From positions 1,550,001 to 1,614,000 of the forward strand of contig MQVO02000003.1 of the NCBI GenBank assembly GCA_001986395.2: a stretch of 64,000 nucleotides of DNA, given 5' to 3'. The position numbers and the translations under genes were made by a program. Shown piece after piece: positions 54,431 to 64,000 of this stretch (its first letter is position 1; every line of letters starts with the position of its first letter). The notes under the pieces were generated by a model. It ran no database searches. It was not told the DNA's origin and saw only the letters and a program-made list of their open reading frames with translations. Origin of the DNA: Irpex lacteus. Its lineage: Eukaryota > Basidiomycota > Agaricomycetes > Polyporales > Irpicaceae.

Positions 54431-57233
54431 TCATGCATTATGACCGGCCGTAGACGGGGGATCGTTGTTTTGCAATTGCCTGCGCCTTGGGAGCCTGAAC
54501 ATAGCGCGGGATCTCAACGATTCCATCGATTTTGCGATGTGCTCCCACGAAGAAGAGAGGGCTGATCTTGACAGCTCGAGACTGCGAGTCCCGGAATATG
54601 CGCACCATAATGCCAAGCAGACGACAAGGAAGAATGCAACGGCACACATTACCAAGGTCACTCGGGATCCTCCACTGAAGCACTCCCATGCAATGGCTAC
54701 GAGGAAGCTGATCATCCTGCAGAGAGAGACGCCATTGTGAGTGCTAAGACAGACGTGATTCGAGAAAGGGCTTACCCCCACATAAGAAAAGCGTACGGAA
54801 CAGCATAAAGTAGAGCTAATTTCTGGACGCTTCCCGTCCGCTCGATGTATTGCTCCAATGATTTCATCTGGAAACCCTAGTTCAACGAAGTGAAATGTGC
54901 CAAATGTGCGACTTGACGTACCGCGTCCGCGGCATCCATTTCTGAACTTGGGCGATGCTGCCGTACGAGCAGCAGTCCGACAATGATACTTCCGATGCTA
55001 GTGATAGTCGAGATGAAACTGGCAACTTGACCAACCGTACTAACTTGCGAAAAATCATCAGGCGTGACGTTGGAGATGTCCAAGAAGGCCACGTTGGCGT
55101 TCAACAAGACAGTTGACTGCATGGGAGTGAGCTTGACATTGTATCTTCCGCGTCATTATGTAGAAGACGTACGTATAGAATATATTCTCGCCAGTTGTCA
55201 ACTAGGTCATCTAGGTGTTTCTTCCAGGTATCAAGTTTAATAAGCTCATCCGTATACGCGTTGTGTATACTTTTTAAGTGCCCCACAGGCGCATTGAAGA
55301 AGAGTAAGTAAAACAGCGACATGAGAGGACCTTGGGAAGGATTGTCGTCTCCGTAAACACTTTGGTTTGAGTTGAGGCGAGCACCGTGCTCGCCATGATG
55401 ATTGAGAAACCGCGACCACGCTAGAGCAAATTTAGTTCAATGTCCATGATAAGAGCAATTATCACATTGCTAGACTTACATGTATTGCTTAGTAGCCGAC
55501 CTTGATAGGAAATATGCATAAGTATTTAATCCAGTATATGGACGGAATGCGCGCACCTGCAATGGCCAATGCATACTCGCCGTCCAAGTCTGTCAATGAT
55601 CAGCTAATTTTCTCAAGGACTTCTCAGAATAGGTATGCGCATTACTTTCTATGTTCTCTGCCACGGAAGTCAGCTGCTTCAGTTGTGTGGCATCGAGAGG
55701 ATACGGGGAGTAAAGTGACGTGAGCTTGTCTTTGTTATTGCATGGTAAGCGTCCAGATATGTTTACCGATGGCAGATTACTCGTACCTGTAAGGACCCAC
55801 ACCAATCGACATTTGAGTTCCTTGACTATGCTGACAGACATTGTTTGCCCGTATGGGAATAAGCCTAAATGCATCCTAGAAAAGGGTAAATCAAGATCAA
55901 ACATATGAGTCCAATACACTAGAGCGATTGGTGAGTTCTCTTTTGTTCAGGCGGGGCATTGCGACGAATAGGACGTACTCGAATAGACAATACCAGTAGA
56001 AACTTTCGATTGCGTGCTCTGCAGGCCGGGAAGTTTTGGTAAGTAAAAGCTTATGATGTTGGCGCGTATCCTTACTCATATGCGTCGAAGATATCACGCT
56101 CATTACTTCTTCTAGCTCCACGTGTAAGTCCGCTTCGTCCATCCAGAAGATTGTCCGTGAAACGTGATGTGCATAGTAGTAGAGGCACACCTCAGGGTCC
56201 CCCGGCCAGAACTCTAGTACGAGGTCAGATTGTTTGATCGCATCCCGCTGCCAGGGATGCACATTGTCACCGCCTATTCTCTTCACTAGAATATTGATAC
56301 ATGTATCGAGCCTCTCTCGTGTCTTGCAATCGTACAAGTCCGCTTCCGTGTAGACTCGCTTGTAGGTAGATGAATCACGTATCCAAACGGAGGGACAGAG
56401 GGATTGCTCACCTTGTCAGCATGGTAAAAGTACGGTGCACCTTCTGGATGTACACACTTAATCCAGCCGTATATCGGTGCCTCACTAAAGAACCTCTCAG
56501 TACTAAATATCAACGGTATGCTATAAGATCTGACCTATCGAAGAATGTCCACGGCGCTACGCCAACTTTGCCCTCTACGGAGGGCCGCTTAGCACTTTTT
56601 TCAATTGTGGTTAACGGAACATGCCACCTCGTTTCAATGGATCGCCACTTACATTATGATGGATCTATCGTAACGCTTTATGTCCTTGGGAGTACCAGGA
56701 TAAAGTGTCGGATTGTAATCGGTAATGGTTTCTCGCTGCGTTTCGGCAGTAGAGGTGTTTCCACTGCTGGAATCCGTTGGACTCACTACGGTGAGATTCG
56801 TGTCTCCGCGTGAAGGGCCGGATGGATATTGTGTATGCTCCATATCCGTTTTCTCTTCAGTGAATATCGGTGACTCCGTCCTCCTCTGCGGACCGCCGCT
56901 ATGCTGTGGAATTGCAACATTTGATGATGGTATTATTGCAGACGACTCCGGGGTATAGCAAGCCGAACCCGAATCAATCCTGCGCGGTACATCACTTGAA
57001 GCAAATGTATACTGCTTCTGGACATCCTCTGCAGTGAAGCACGACTCGTTCTGCCAATGGGAGGTGCTCGTGTGGCGTTTCCGCAGTAATGCGTATATCC
57101 ACTGCAACATTTTCCAGGACGTTCGGACCCATCGTTGTGCACGCGGATTCTGTACCAAGCGCAAAAGGTGTTGGATGATGGACCTGAGCTTCGCTATCAG
57201 TGTCGGGCAGGATAGACCAAGCCTCCAAATCAT
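54431..57233 (-). CDS. WW-like-domain membrane protein of a family common in Agaricomycetes, 11 exons
   Basis: Eleven exons on the minus strand, all in phase: 57233-56653, 56484-56412, 56358-56076, 56018-55994, 55875-55787, 55729-55646, 55589-55557, 55420-55173, 55116-54922, 54876-54776 and 54716-54431, total 665 residues. After a Ser/Thr/Pro-rich region (~70-190) comes a WW-like module, GWIKCVHPEGAPYFYHADKRVYTEADL (~200-226 in two exons). A helical middle follows: HAIESFYWMHLGLFPYG, ENLDGEYALAIAAWSRFLNHHGEHGARL, LFYLLFFNAPVGHL. The end has three hydrophobic helices: STVLLNANVAFLDI with ISTITSIGSIIVGLLLV; LALLYAVPYAFLMWGMISFLVAIAW; and VMCAVAFFLVVCLALWCAY. I recall many such uncharacterised Agaricomycete proteins. 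Start uncertain; the frame is open to ~57407. Function unknown. Confidence 0.8.
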
Positions 57234-59051
57234 CAGGTGAGACTGGTTACTCAAGTTGAGAATGTGGACGCCCGCAACACCGTCTGTCAAAGCCGTCAGT
57301 CCAAATATAGCTGCAGTCTCACACGAAAGCATGCGACGCACCTTATATTGAGGCGTTGAGCTCCGTGAATGTTGAGTAGAGGATATTGTTCTCGAGGGCC
57401 TGCACACGTGGTGACCTGGTTGAAGTACTTACGCAACAGCGTTAGTCGTATGTGAGTCTGGCAGTTTTCCATATATGACCATCATGATTTCATAGGTGGC
57501 AGGCTGCGCCATACGGATCCAAGTATTTCTGGACTTTGGGCATTGAGGCAATTCAAAGACTGTTCAGTCTGCGGGCAATATTGGCCATCATACTAGTAGG
57601 AGGCTATCTGGTGTCGTCCTGGATTACTAGCTTACTACCGACCCAAGGCTGGACGCAGACGCTTAGACGCTTAGACGCTACGATGCTAATATCTGGATTA
57701 CATTTTCCGGAATGTCACACAGGACCCCTGGCACTGGCCAACGTGGTGACACATTACATTCGAAGTCGCTTCCCGAAGTAGACATAACATAGTTATACTC
57801 GACCTCATCGTGCCCTCGCTCTCTCAACGCCATTGCAGCGCGCATTCCTAATCCAGTGTCATACGTTTCTGTACGCAAACCCGTACACGGGTCGGATACC
57901 GCGCAAACGTCAAAACAATATCGGTAAGTTGTCTACCGCAGCGAGCTCTTTTGGCCGGCCATGGGGCGGCGTATGTTTGTTTTCATACTATGTATGGCTT
58001 TACAGGTTCCGGTACTTGATCGCGTGTCATGTCTTTAATATCAAGATACAGATACGGGCTGGCCCGGCTGGCGAATTGGACGAAGCTCATATAGTCAACG
58101 TTGGATGGTCGTGCAGGTGAACCGAATGCGCACTGCTCGTTCAAAATTAAACGTAACGTTCGGTACACACCGAGGCCGCGAGTAAGTAGGTGGGTGCTAT
58201 GATCTAACCTCGACATTTGGCCCTTGGGCTTGAGGCGGAGGCTTGACGTCAGGTAGCCGACATACCGAGTCGGACGCAGGCGTTGGTGGTCATGTTGTTG
58301 GAAAGTCTGCTCACAACACAGATTATTTACACAATTTGCTGCGTAGCGATATCACCCATCAAAGATATCCGCACTCTCGGCGCGCCAGGAGCATTCCGTC
58401 GATGGCCTAATCATTCTCCTGGCCCTGCTGCACTAAAGGGGCTGGAAGACACGAAGGTTGAGTCTGGCTTGTGAAGCTCTACAGGATACCGAAACAATGA
58501 CGCGATTTGCGTGTGAACGAGGCTGTGAGTATGTGCGCTCGCCTCCTCGGAAGGAAGTTTCATGTCTACGTTGCGCGACGTTGCGTGGGGGATAAGCTCT
58601 GATCCCCGACACTGACTCAGTAATCCACCAATTCCACGGTATTGACTGATGCCTCGATCTTGCCCCTGCTACACTATATACATCGGCCGCACAATGGAGC
58701 CAGGCACACGCATCCAGAAACTTTACCAGCACTCCAGGCTTGTCGATCATTCCTCTTTTATATGCTCAAGTAATGTGAGTCTGACCATACCCCCTCCTCG
58801 TCAACTCGTACTACCTCCACCCGCAAGGGTCACTCTACTCCGCCTACTGCTACTAGCTTACTGAAACCTTGCTCATTGCAGAATCACGTACTTCCCGTAC
58901 TACGACTGCTACATTCACGACATATTCTGGCACGTCCGCCACCTTGCAAGTTCCTTCACACCCATCAAGCAAACCGAGTAAAACAACTTCTATTGTGAAT
59001 AAGGCATTTCTGTCAAAATTGTTAATGACTAAACGTCTTTTTCTTCAGGCA
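57234..59051. other. Gene-poor stretch of 1.8 kb
   Basis: It lies between the divergent WW-like and F-box genes and may hold an upstream exon for either. The small frame 57536-57781 starts with a hydrophobic helix but has no partner exon or family. An (ACGCTTAG)2 microrepeat occurs near 57660. Confidence 0.4.
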
Positions 59052-60702
59052 ATGCATCAGTGTCTCCTTGTGTCCGAAATATTTGAGCTCATCGCACACT
59101 TCTCAAACGAAGACGGTACCACCCCCTCTACAGTCGCTTCATTATCTCGGACATGTCGTTCATTCCACGAGATAGCAGAAGACGCATTATGGAGGCGGTT
59201 AAACGGGCTCACCGCACTCATGCATTGCTTGGGCCATGACGTCTGCGGTCATTCAGACGGCCCTTATGTGAGTTGCTTTTTAAGGGATAGCTCCAAACCA
59301 CGCTGACCAAAAACAGTATTTCACCAAGTACCCAGAAGGACGCAATCTGCATACTTTCAATCGGCATGCTAGACGGGTCCAGTCTCTCGCGCTGGGTCAG
59401 TCATTCGATGCCGACGCAGAGATGCGAGCATTACAAGTCCTTGACTTGTGCCGTCCGGATCCCAAGACTGCAATCTTACCCAACCTGCGCGAGCTACGCT
59501 GGTGCGATCTTCGAGAAACCTCACTGCGCTACCTGAGCCTCTTTGTCCACCCCGGTCTCCTCAATTTCAATGCCCTCATTATTGGCAATCCTCGGGTGCT
59601 ATCTGATACTGTAACATACCTTTCCGTTGCTGCATCAGGTTTGCGCTCCCTCAAGGTCTCGCCTGGCGCACCAGAGCACGAGGATCCGAGCATTGTGGGC
59701 GCACTCGGCCGGATGCTTACTTCTTCTAAGCACCTTGCCGAACTCTCCGTCAGAGCGCCAGTATGCGCCGCCACTCTCCCACTCCTTGCACACCATCCGC
59801 GACTGGAGGTTCTATCTGTCCGCGTAGCATCGCCCCTTGATAGCTCACTGTACAGACCAGCTGCGGATATCCCGACGTTCCGCTCTCTCCGCCGATTAAC
59901 AGCTCATGCAGAGAGGGCCGACGACATCGTTCCACTCCTGAGCCTGGTCGAATCCTCGAGTTTCTCCAGCCTAGTACTGCACTTGAAGGTTCAACCCACT
60001 GCGGCCTCACTTCACCATCTCTTCCGCGGCGTCGCCCGTCACCGGTCATTCCAGAGCCTCAGCATACACATTACACCCTCCGGCAAGTCACATCGCTCCT
60101 CCGCACCCCCACTTCAAACATCGCAACAATACGTCCTAACGTCCAACTCGATCCGGTATCTATTCGGCTTGCCAAGGCTCACGCACTTGATCCTAACCCA
60201 AATCCCTACCTTATCAGACGACCAACTCGTCAATGACATGGCTAGCGCCTGGCCATGTCTCGAGCGGTTGTCTCTGGGTACCGCAGCCAGGCTGGAGAAC
60301 CCTGGCCTCTCCCTCGAAAGTATTCGCGGCTTGGTGTCCGCGTGCCCGCGGCTGACTGAGCTCGGGCTTGCGTTCAACCCTGCACACCACTTGAAGCTCG
60401 AGAAGCACTCGGTCGCGACTTCGAGTATCAGGGGCAACAGATACCAACACTCCAGTTCAGCCGCCCATGGTAGGTGCGACAGGATACCCCGGACGTCTCG
60501 ATCATCTCAGCCTTCTCTGTCGCACTTACACACGTTTGACATTGGCTGTACGTCGGTTGGAGACGTAAAGAAGTTCGCAGAGTTTGTCGTCCAGGTCTTC
60601 CCACACGCGCGCATCTGCGACGCTCATGGTCCAACGTCTCGTCTCAGTGCCATGAGGATGATCCAGGCGGAAATCGCCAAGACCCGCTCACAATCGCGGT
60701 GA
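59052..60702 (+). CDS. F-box-type protein with leucine-rich C-terminal region
   Basis: Exons 59052-59267 and 59317-60702 (phase 0) give 533 residues. Residues 1-50 form an F-box-like motif (CLLVSEIFELIAHF...VASLSRTCRSFHEIAEDALWRRL), as in SCF ubiquitin-ligase adaptors. The rest consists of irregular leucine-rich stretches with repeated L..L.L patterns (LPNLRELRWCDLRETSLRYL, LAELSVRAPVCAATLPLLAHH, LTHLILTQIPTLSDDQL, CPRLTELGLAF), typical of the large and fast-evolving F-box families of Agaricomycetes. It ends with a basic tail. The start is doubtful: a good acceptor (tcttcag at 59042-59048) lies just before the ATG and the frame is open upstream, so a short 5' exon may exist. Confidence 0.78.
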
Positions 60703-61739
60703 GCGTGACGCAATGTCGGTTCTCCCTTCTTGTTCAGAGTTCGCTTTGTATAACTAGAGCGGTATATTTGGTTTTTACATTTCCTTTACTTTCTCTACTG
60801 TCGTTTCTCTGCTGGGCTGGTCTTATTATTGGTTTTCAAATTCTGGAGATAATATGCATTTAACTTAGTATTTATTAATTCGACTGGGTCGTTTATATTG
60901 TGCATCGCACTTGTAGAATTATCGGTAGTAGCATTCCACTGCTATGCATGTATCAGTAATCCGCAATACATCGTCCATCCTCTCACACCTCCCAATTGCT
61001 TAGAAAGTCGTGGTCATGGCGTCCGAATGTCGTGTTAACCCAGAGTCTCAATGCAGCAACCAAGCACTTTGTAAGCCACACTCGTGAACTGAGCGTGTAC
61101 GCACGGAGAACATGTTCCGCAGGTGGCACCGTGTTCGTGCTACTTGCAGAAATCCATGTCGATGACCAATGCGTACAAGGGTCGTTCTGTATTCATACCC
61201 CTTCCTGAACGTGGGAGTGGAGATACAGGCCCGTGTCAATAACGTCAGAATACAGTACCGGTAGACTCACCGTTGCACCGCCACTCTATATTGAAGACAT
61301 TGTATCAATGATTGGCTCGCAGGATGGCAATACGGCATAAACGTCCACGATACTGACATATCCAAGCTGTCAGTGACATTCTCACATTTTCCGTCTTCTG
61401 ATTGTATACAGCCTATGATGTGTGCGGAATGACTAGGGGGAGAGTGAAGTTCGGTGAATAGACATTGGGCGTAGTCACTGGCGTTGAAGCTTCGAAGAGT
61501 GCAAGACGTTCGACATCAGGCCGAAGAAGATTTTGGACAGCAATGCAGATAATCAAATAATGGTAGGTTCCATGCAAAAGTGCGGCTAGAATACAGTGCT
61601 TGGCAATGCAGAAGGCTGTGTGCGCCACGGACATCTTGGTATAAGTGGAATAAGAATGCAAGGATAGCAGAGCATATCCAAACGAGAGCCGAAAAGTGCG
61701 GAGGGGTGGCGAAAGTCGAATAATTGCCGTCACCGACAA
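60703..61739. other. Convergent spacer of 1.0 kb
   Basis: It lies between the 3' ends of the F-box and Rad52 genes and is AT-rich at 60780-60960. An open frame at 61413-61739 (-) has no start-proximal context or family. Confidence 0.45.
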
Positions 61740-63851
61740 CTACCGCCTCATTCGTTTCGGGTCCCCACCTTCACCGACATCGAGTTGCGCAAGCGGCTCG
61801 CGCTTGCCATTGGGATTAATACCAGGCTGAGGTTGGTGAGACAACCCCATGCCTTGTACCGGACGTCGGAAGTTTGAATTCCTAGTAGACCATACGGATG
61901 AGCTGAAGTCAGGATATGTGGGTATTGGTAAGACTTACGAGGTATGATCGGCGGTGCGTTTCGCCCCTGCGACAGATGAAGACGCGTGTGCTGGTTTGGA
62001 ATTCTAGAAGCCGAATGAGTATATGGGTAACCGATGGATAAAGATGAATGAACACTCACATAACCAGGTGGGAAGTGGAATCCGCCCATCGACTGCGTCC
62101 TATTAGGATTCACCGCCCGGTTACTAGTAGAGCTCTGCCCAGCCGGCGCATTCGACTGTGCCACAGAGCCTCTTTCCTGCGCACCACCCTGTATGCGCTG
62201 CCCTAGCTGTCCAGCCTGCTGCTGCGGTTTCGATGTCGTCGGATTAAATCGAGCATGCATTGTAGGTGCAGGATGAGATCTGACTGCGTCGAGAGGGGAC
62301 AGCTCCGGCTCCTGTTCCAGCGAAGCCTCAGCTTCCAGTGCAGCACCGCTACCCTCGTCGAAGTCGATGGGGCCGCCGATCCCAGAATCCCCTTCACCGA
62401 GATCGACAGCGGCGAAGAAGGCGTCATCGTCAGAGTTGAGGCCGTACTCTTCGATTGATTCGGTACGTAGTAGAGGATCGACATCTACTTCGACGCTGGA
62501 ATCGGTGGCGGAGGTTGATTCGGACTTGATTGGAGGTAGAGGGCGAGTTTCGGCTTGTTTCGATTGCACTGCGGTAGATGCAGATCGGAGTGCAGGCGGA
62601 GGCGGTTTCGGGGGTGCAGATTGTTTATAGACGACGCCAGAGTTAGCTGATGTATTGGTTCTCTGAGCAGGAGCGGGATGAGCGGGGGTTTGCTCTGGTG
62701 TGACAAGTCCGAGTTTTGGGGGCGGCATATTGTTAGGACGTGCTGGTGTTGTTTGGTCGGCGAGTCCCATCGGAGACTTGCCCTTCCCTGAGTAGTTTGT
62801 TGAAGGGTTCATGGTGTTTGCTGCACGCATATGTGGAGGGACGGAGGAAGGAGGCTTCGAGACTGGCTGTCTCGGGGCGTTGTTAGCTGTAGTGGCTTGT
62901 TCTGGCTTGGAGGTAGACCCGGACGGACCAGCGACACTATGGGACGGGCCAGCCTGAGCAGAATTAAGGGCGTTGGTATCTGGCTTGCGTTCTTCGAATT
63001 CAGGTCGTCGATGGAGATTATCCTTGTCGAATTTCGGCTGTTGTGGCGCATTTAATCATCGAACAAGCGAATCACGACGCATATATGCGGTATTTTGCGA
63101 TCACTCACAGGAGGAACCTTGATCTTGACAACCTCTTGGGCGTACTGCTTATCATACAGACAGTTACCCAATAGATTTCCGAAATTTCTGAGAGCACGCT
63201 TAATCGCGTCGGTCACAGCCTCTTTCTTGCACTGACAAGGTATGCACGGAGTCAATACATTGTGAAGAAATGAACAGACAGCCAACGCACCTTATCTAAA
63301 GCACCACCTTTACTTTTCGAATTCTCCAGCATACCATAACCGATATCCTCATGGAAGACGCCATCTCTCAGCGTCACTCTTACGATAGCAGTCACACCGA
63401 CAGTATATCGCTGACTCTGCTCATTCTGATCGATAAAATCCGTCGTAAGGCTAACCACGTTCGAGCTCCACCCATTAAACCCAAACACTTCGTTTGCAAG
63501 GTTGATGATCTTCCACCCCTCGGCGTACGTCAGCTTGGGTCCACCACCGGGTCCAGGTCGCTGCGAGATGTACTCTGGCCCTAGCTTCTTGTCTAATTTC
63601 GCTTGCAAGGCGGCGATCTTCTTCGCCGACTCTTCAGAGAGGTCCATAAACGACGGCTCAACGAAAGACATTGCGGACATCGACGTTTGTGTAGCATTGT
63701 TGAAGCTGTTGAAAGCCCCGTGCATTGATGGGGCAAAGGACATTGGGCCGCACGTGGATACTTGCAGAGGGAGAGGTTGGCCAAAGGGTCCGCGGGGAGG
63801 TTGAGCTTGCAAGAAAGAGTTGACGAGGTGGCCGCTGAACGATCCTGCCAT
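61740..63851 (-). CDS. RAD52: Rad52 homologous-recombination protein
   Basis: Anneals single-stranded DNA and loads Rad51 on RPA-coated DNA. Exons on the minus strand 63851-63291, 63231-63109, 63037-62060, 62003-61939 and 61881-61740 join in phase to 622 residues. The conserved N-terminal annealing domain spans ~residues 60-230: [48 protein letters not shown] text ([24 protein letters not shown]), then [28 protein letters not shown]. The long C-terminal region is Pro/Ser/Ala-rich and disordered, with acidic patches ([21 protein letters not shown]) where Rad51- and RPA-binding sites sit in relatives. It ends in a basic cluster (DPKRMRR). An in-frame ATG at 63926 would add 25 residues. Confidence 0.94.
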
Positions 63852-64000
63852 CCAAGAATCGCAAGAAATATTCAGAGCCCAGGCAAGGGATGCGCGGACA
63901 AGATGAGTGTAGGAGTCAAGATGCAATCCACCGGCCTATGTCTCGAGATGACCCAGAGAAGAACCGATCGAGCGGCGCGGGAACGAGAAGAACCACTCGC
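63852..64000. other. Upstream region of Rad52 at the window edge
   Basis: It contains the alternative in-frame ATG at 63926. Nothing else is visible. Confidence 0.4.

Noticed and set aside
57536..57781. Small membrane protein with one hydrophobic helix
   Set aside because: There is no homologous-looking text, no partner exon and no promoter motif; the single hydrophobic run could be chance.

Overview
The window is nuclear DNA from a filamentous basidiomycete, most likely an Agaricomycete. Nearly all genes are split by many short GT-AG introns of about 45-75 nt with CTRAY-like branch sites. Several proteins are of types I associate with Agaricomycetes: a WW-like/C-terminal membrane protein, an F-box protein without recognisable repeats, and small secreted cysteine-rich proteins. 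No bacterial operons, rRNA, tRNA or CRISPR were seen. All exon coordinates were deduced by hand from splice signals, phase and family resemblance. No database search was run.

Layout, 1-13 kb: eIF3e (cut by the left edge) diverges from an MPDU1-like PQ-loop protein. A Pro-rich Zn2Cys6 transcription factor, the mitochondrial acidic protein MAM33/p32 (with an apparent 1-nt deletion), a Ser-rich protein of unknown function, an Old-Yellow-Enzyme-type oxidoreductase with a predicted C-terminal membrane segment and a small membrane protein follow. 14-25 kb: an isoprenylcysteine methyltransferase-like gene with a GC-AG intron, a cytochrome P450, a G3BP/Bre5-like NTF2+RRM protein and, divergent from it, a 21-exon Het-C gene. 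24.8-32.5 kb: a 10-cysteine secreted protein, V-ATPase subunit e, a HEN1 small-RNA methyltransferase with a WG/GW-rich tail, a Bsd2/NDFIP-type protein, and two small Pro/Thr-rich secreted proteins.

34.8-46 kb: a Fus3/Kss1-class MAP kinase (TEY), a TA-flanked foldback element, the ribosome-biogenesis protein Pwp2 (8 exons), an Stn1-like telomere protein and a TENA/THI-4 protein. Three copies of a ~0.95 kb unit surround the last two genes, one inverted before them (~41.1-42.1 kb) and two in tandem after them (~46.0-48.05 kb). Each carries a tandem array of 20-nt microexon-like blocks separated by 42-43-nt stretches with all the signals of minimal introns. This is the strongest candidate for something undescribed.

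48-64 kb: a decayed relic and two intact paralogues of the 10-cysteine secreted protein, a 2.5 kb gene-poor stretch, the WW-like membrane protein (11 exons), an F-box protein, and a complete Rad52 gene.

Most genes are independent housekeeping or signalling genes. The accessory signal is concentrated in the secreted-protein family (24.8 kb and 48.5-52 kb), the Pro-rich secreted pair (31-32.5 kb) and the microexon-array family (41-48 kb).
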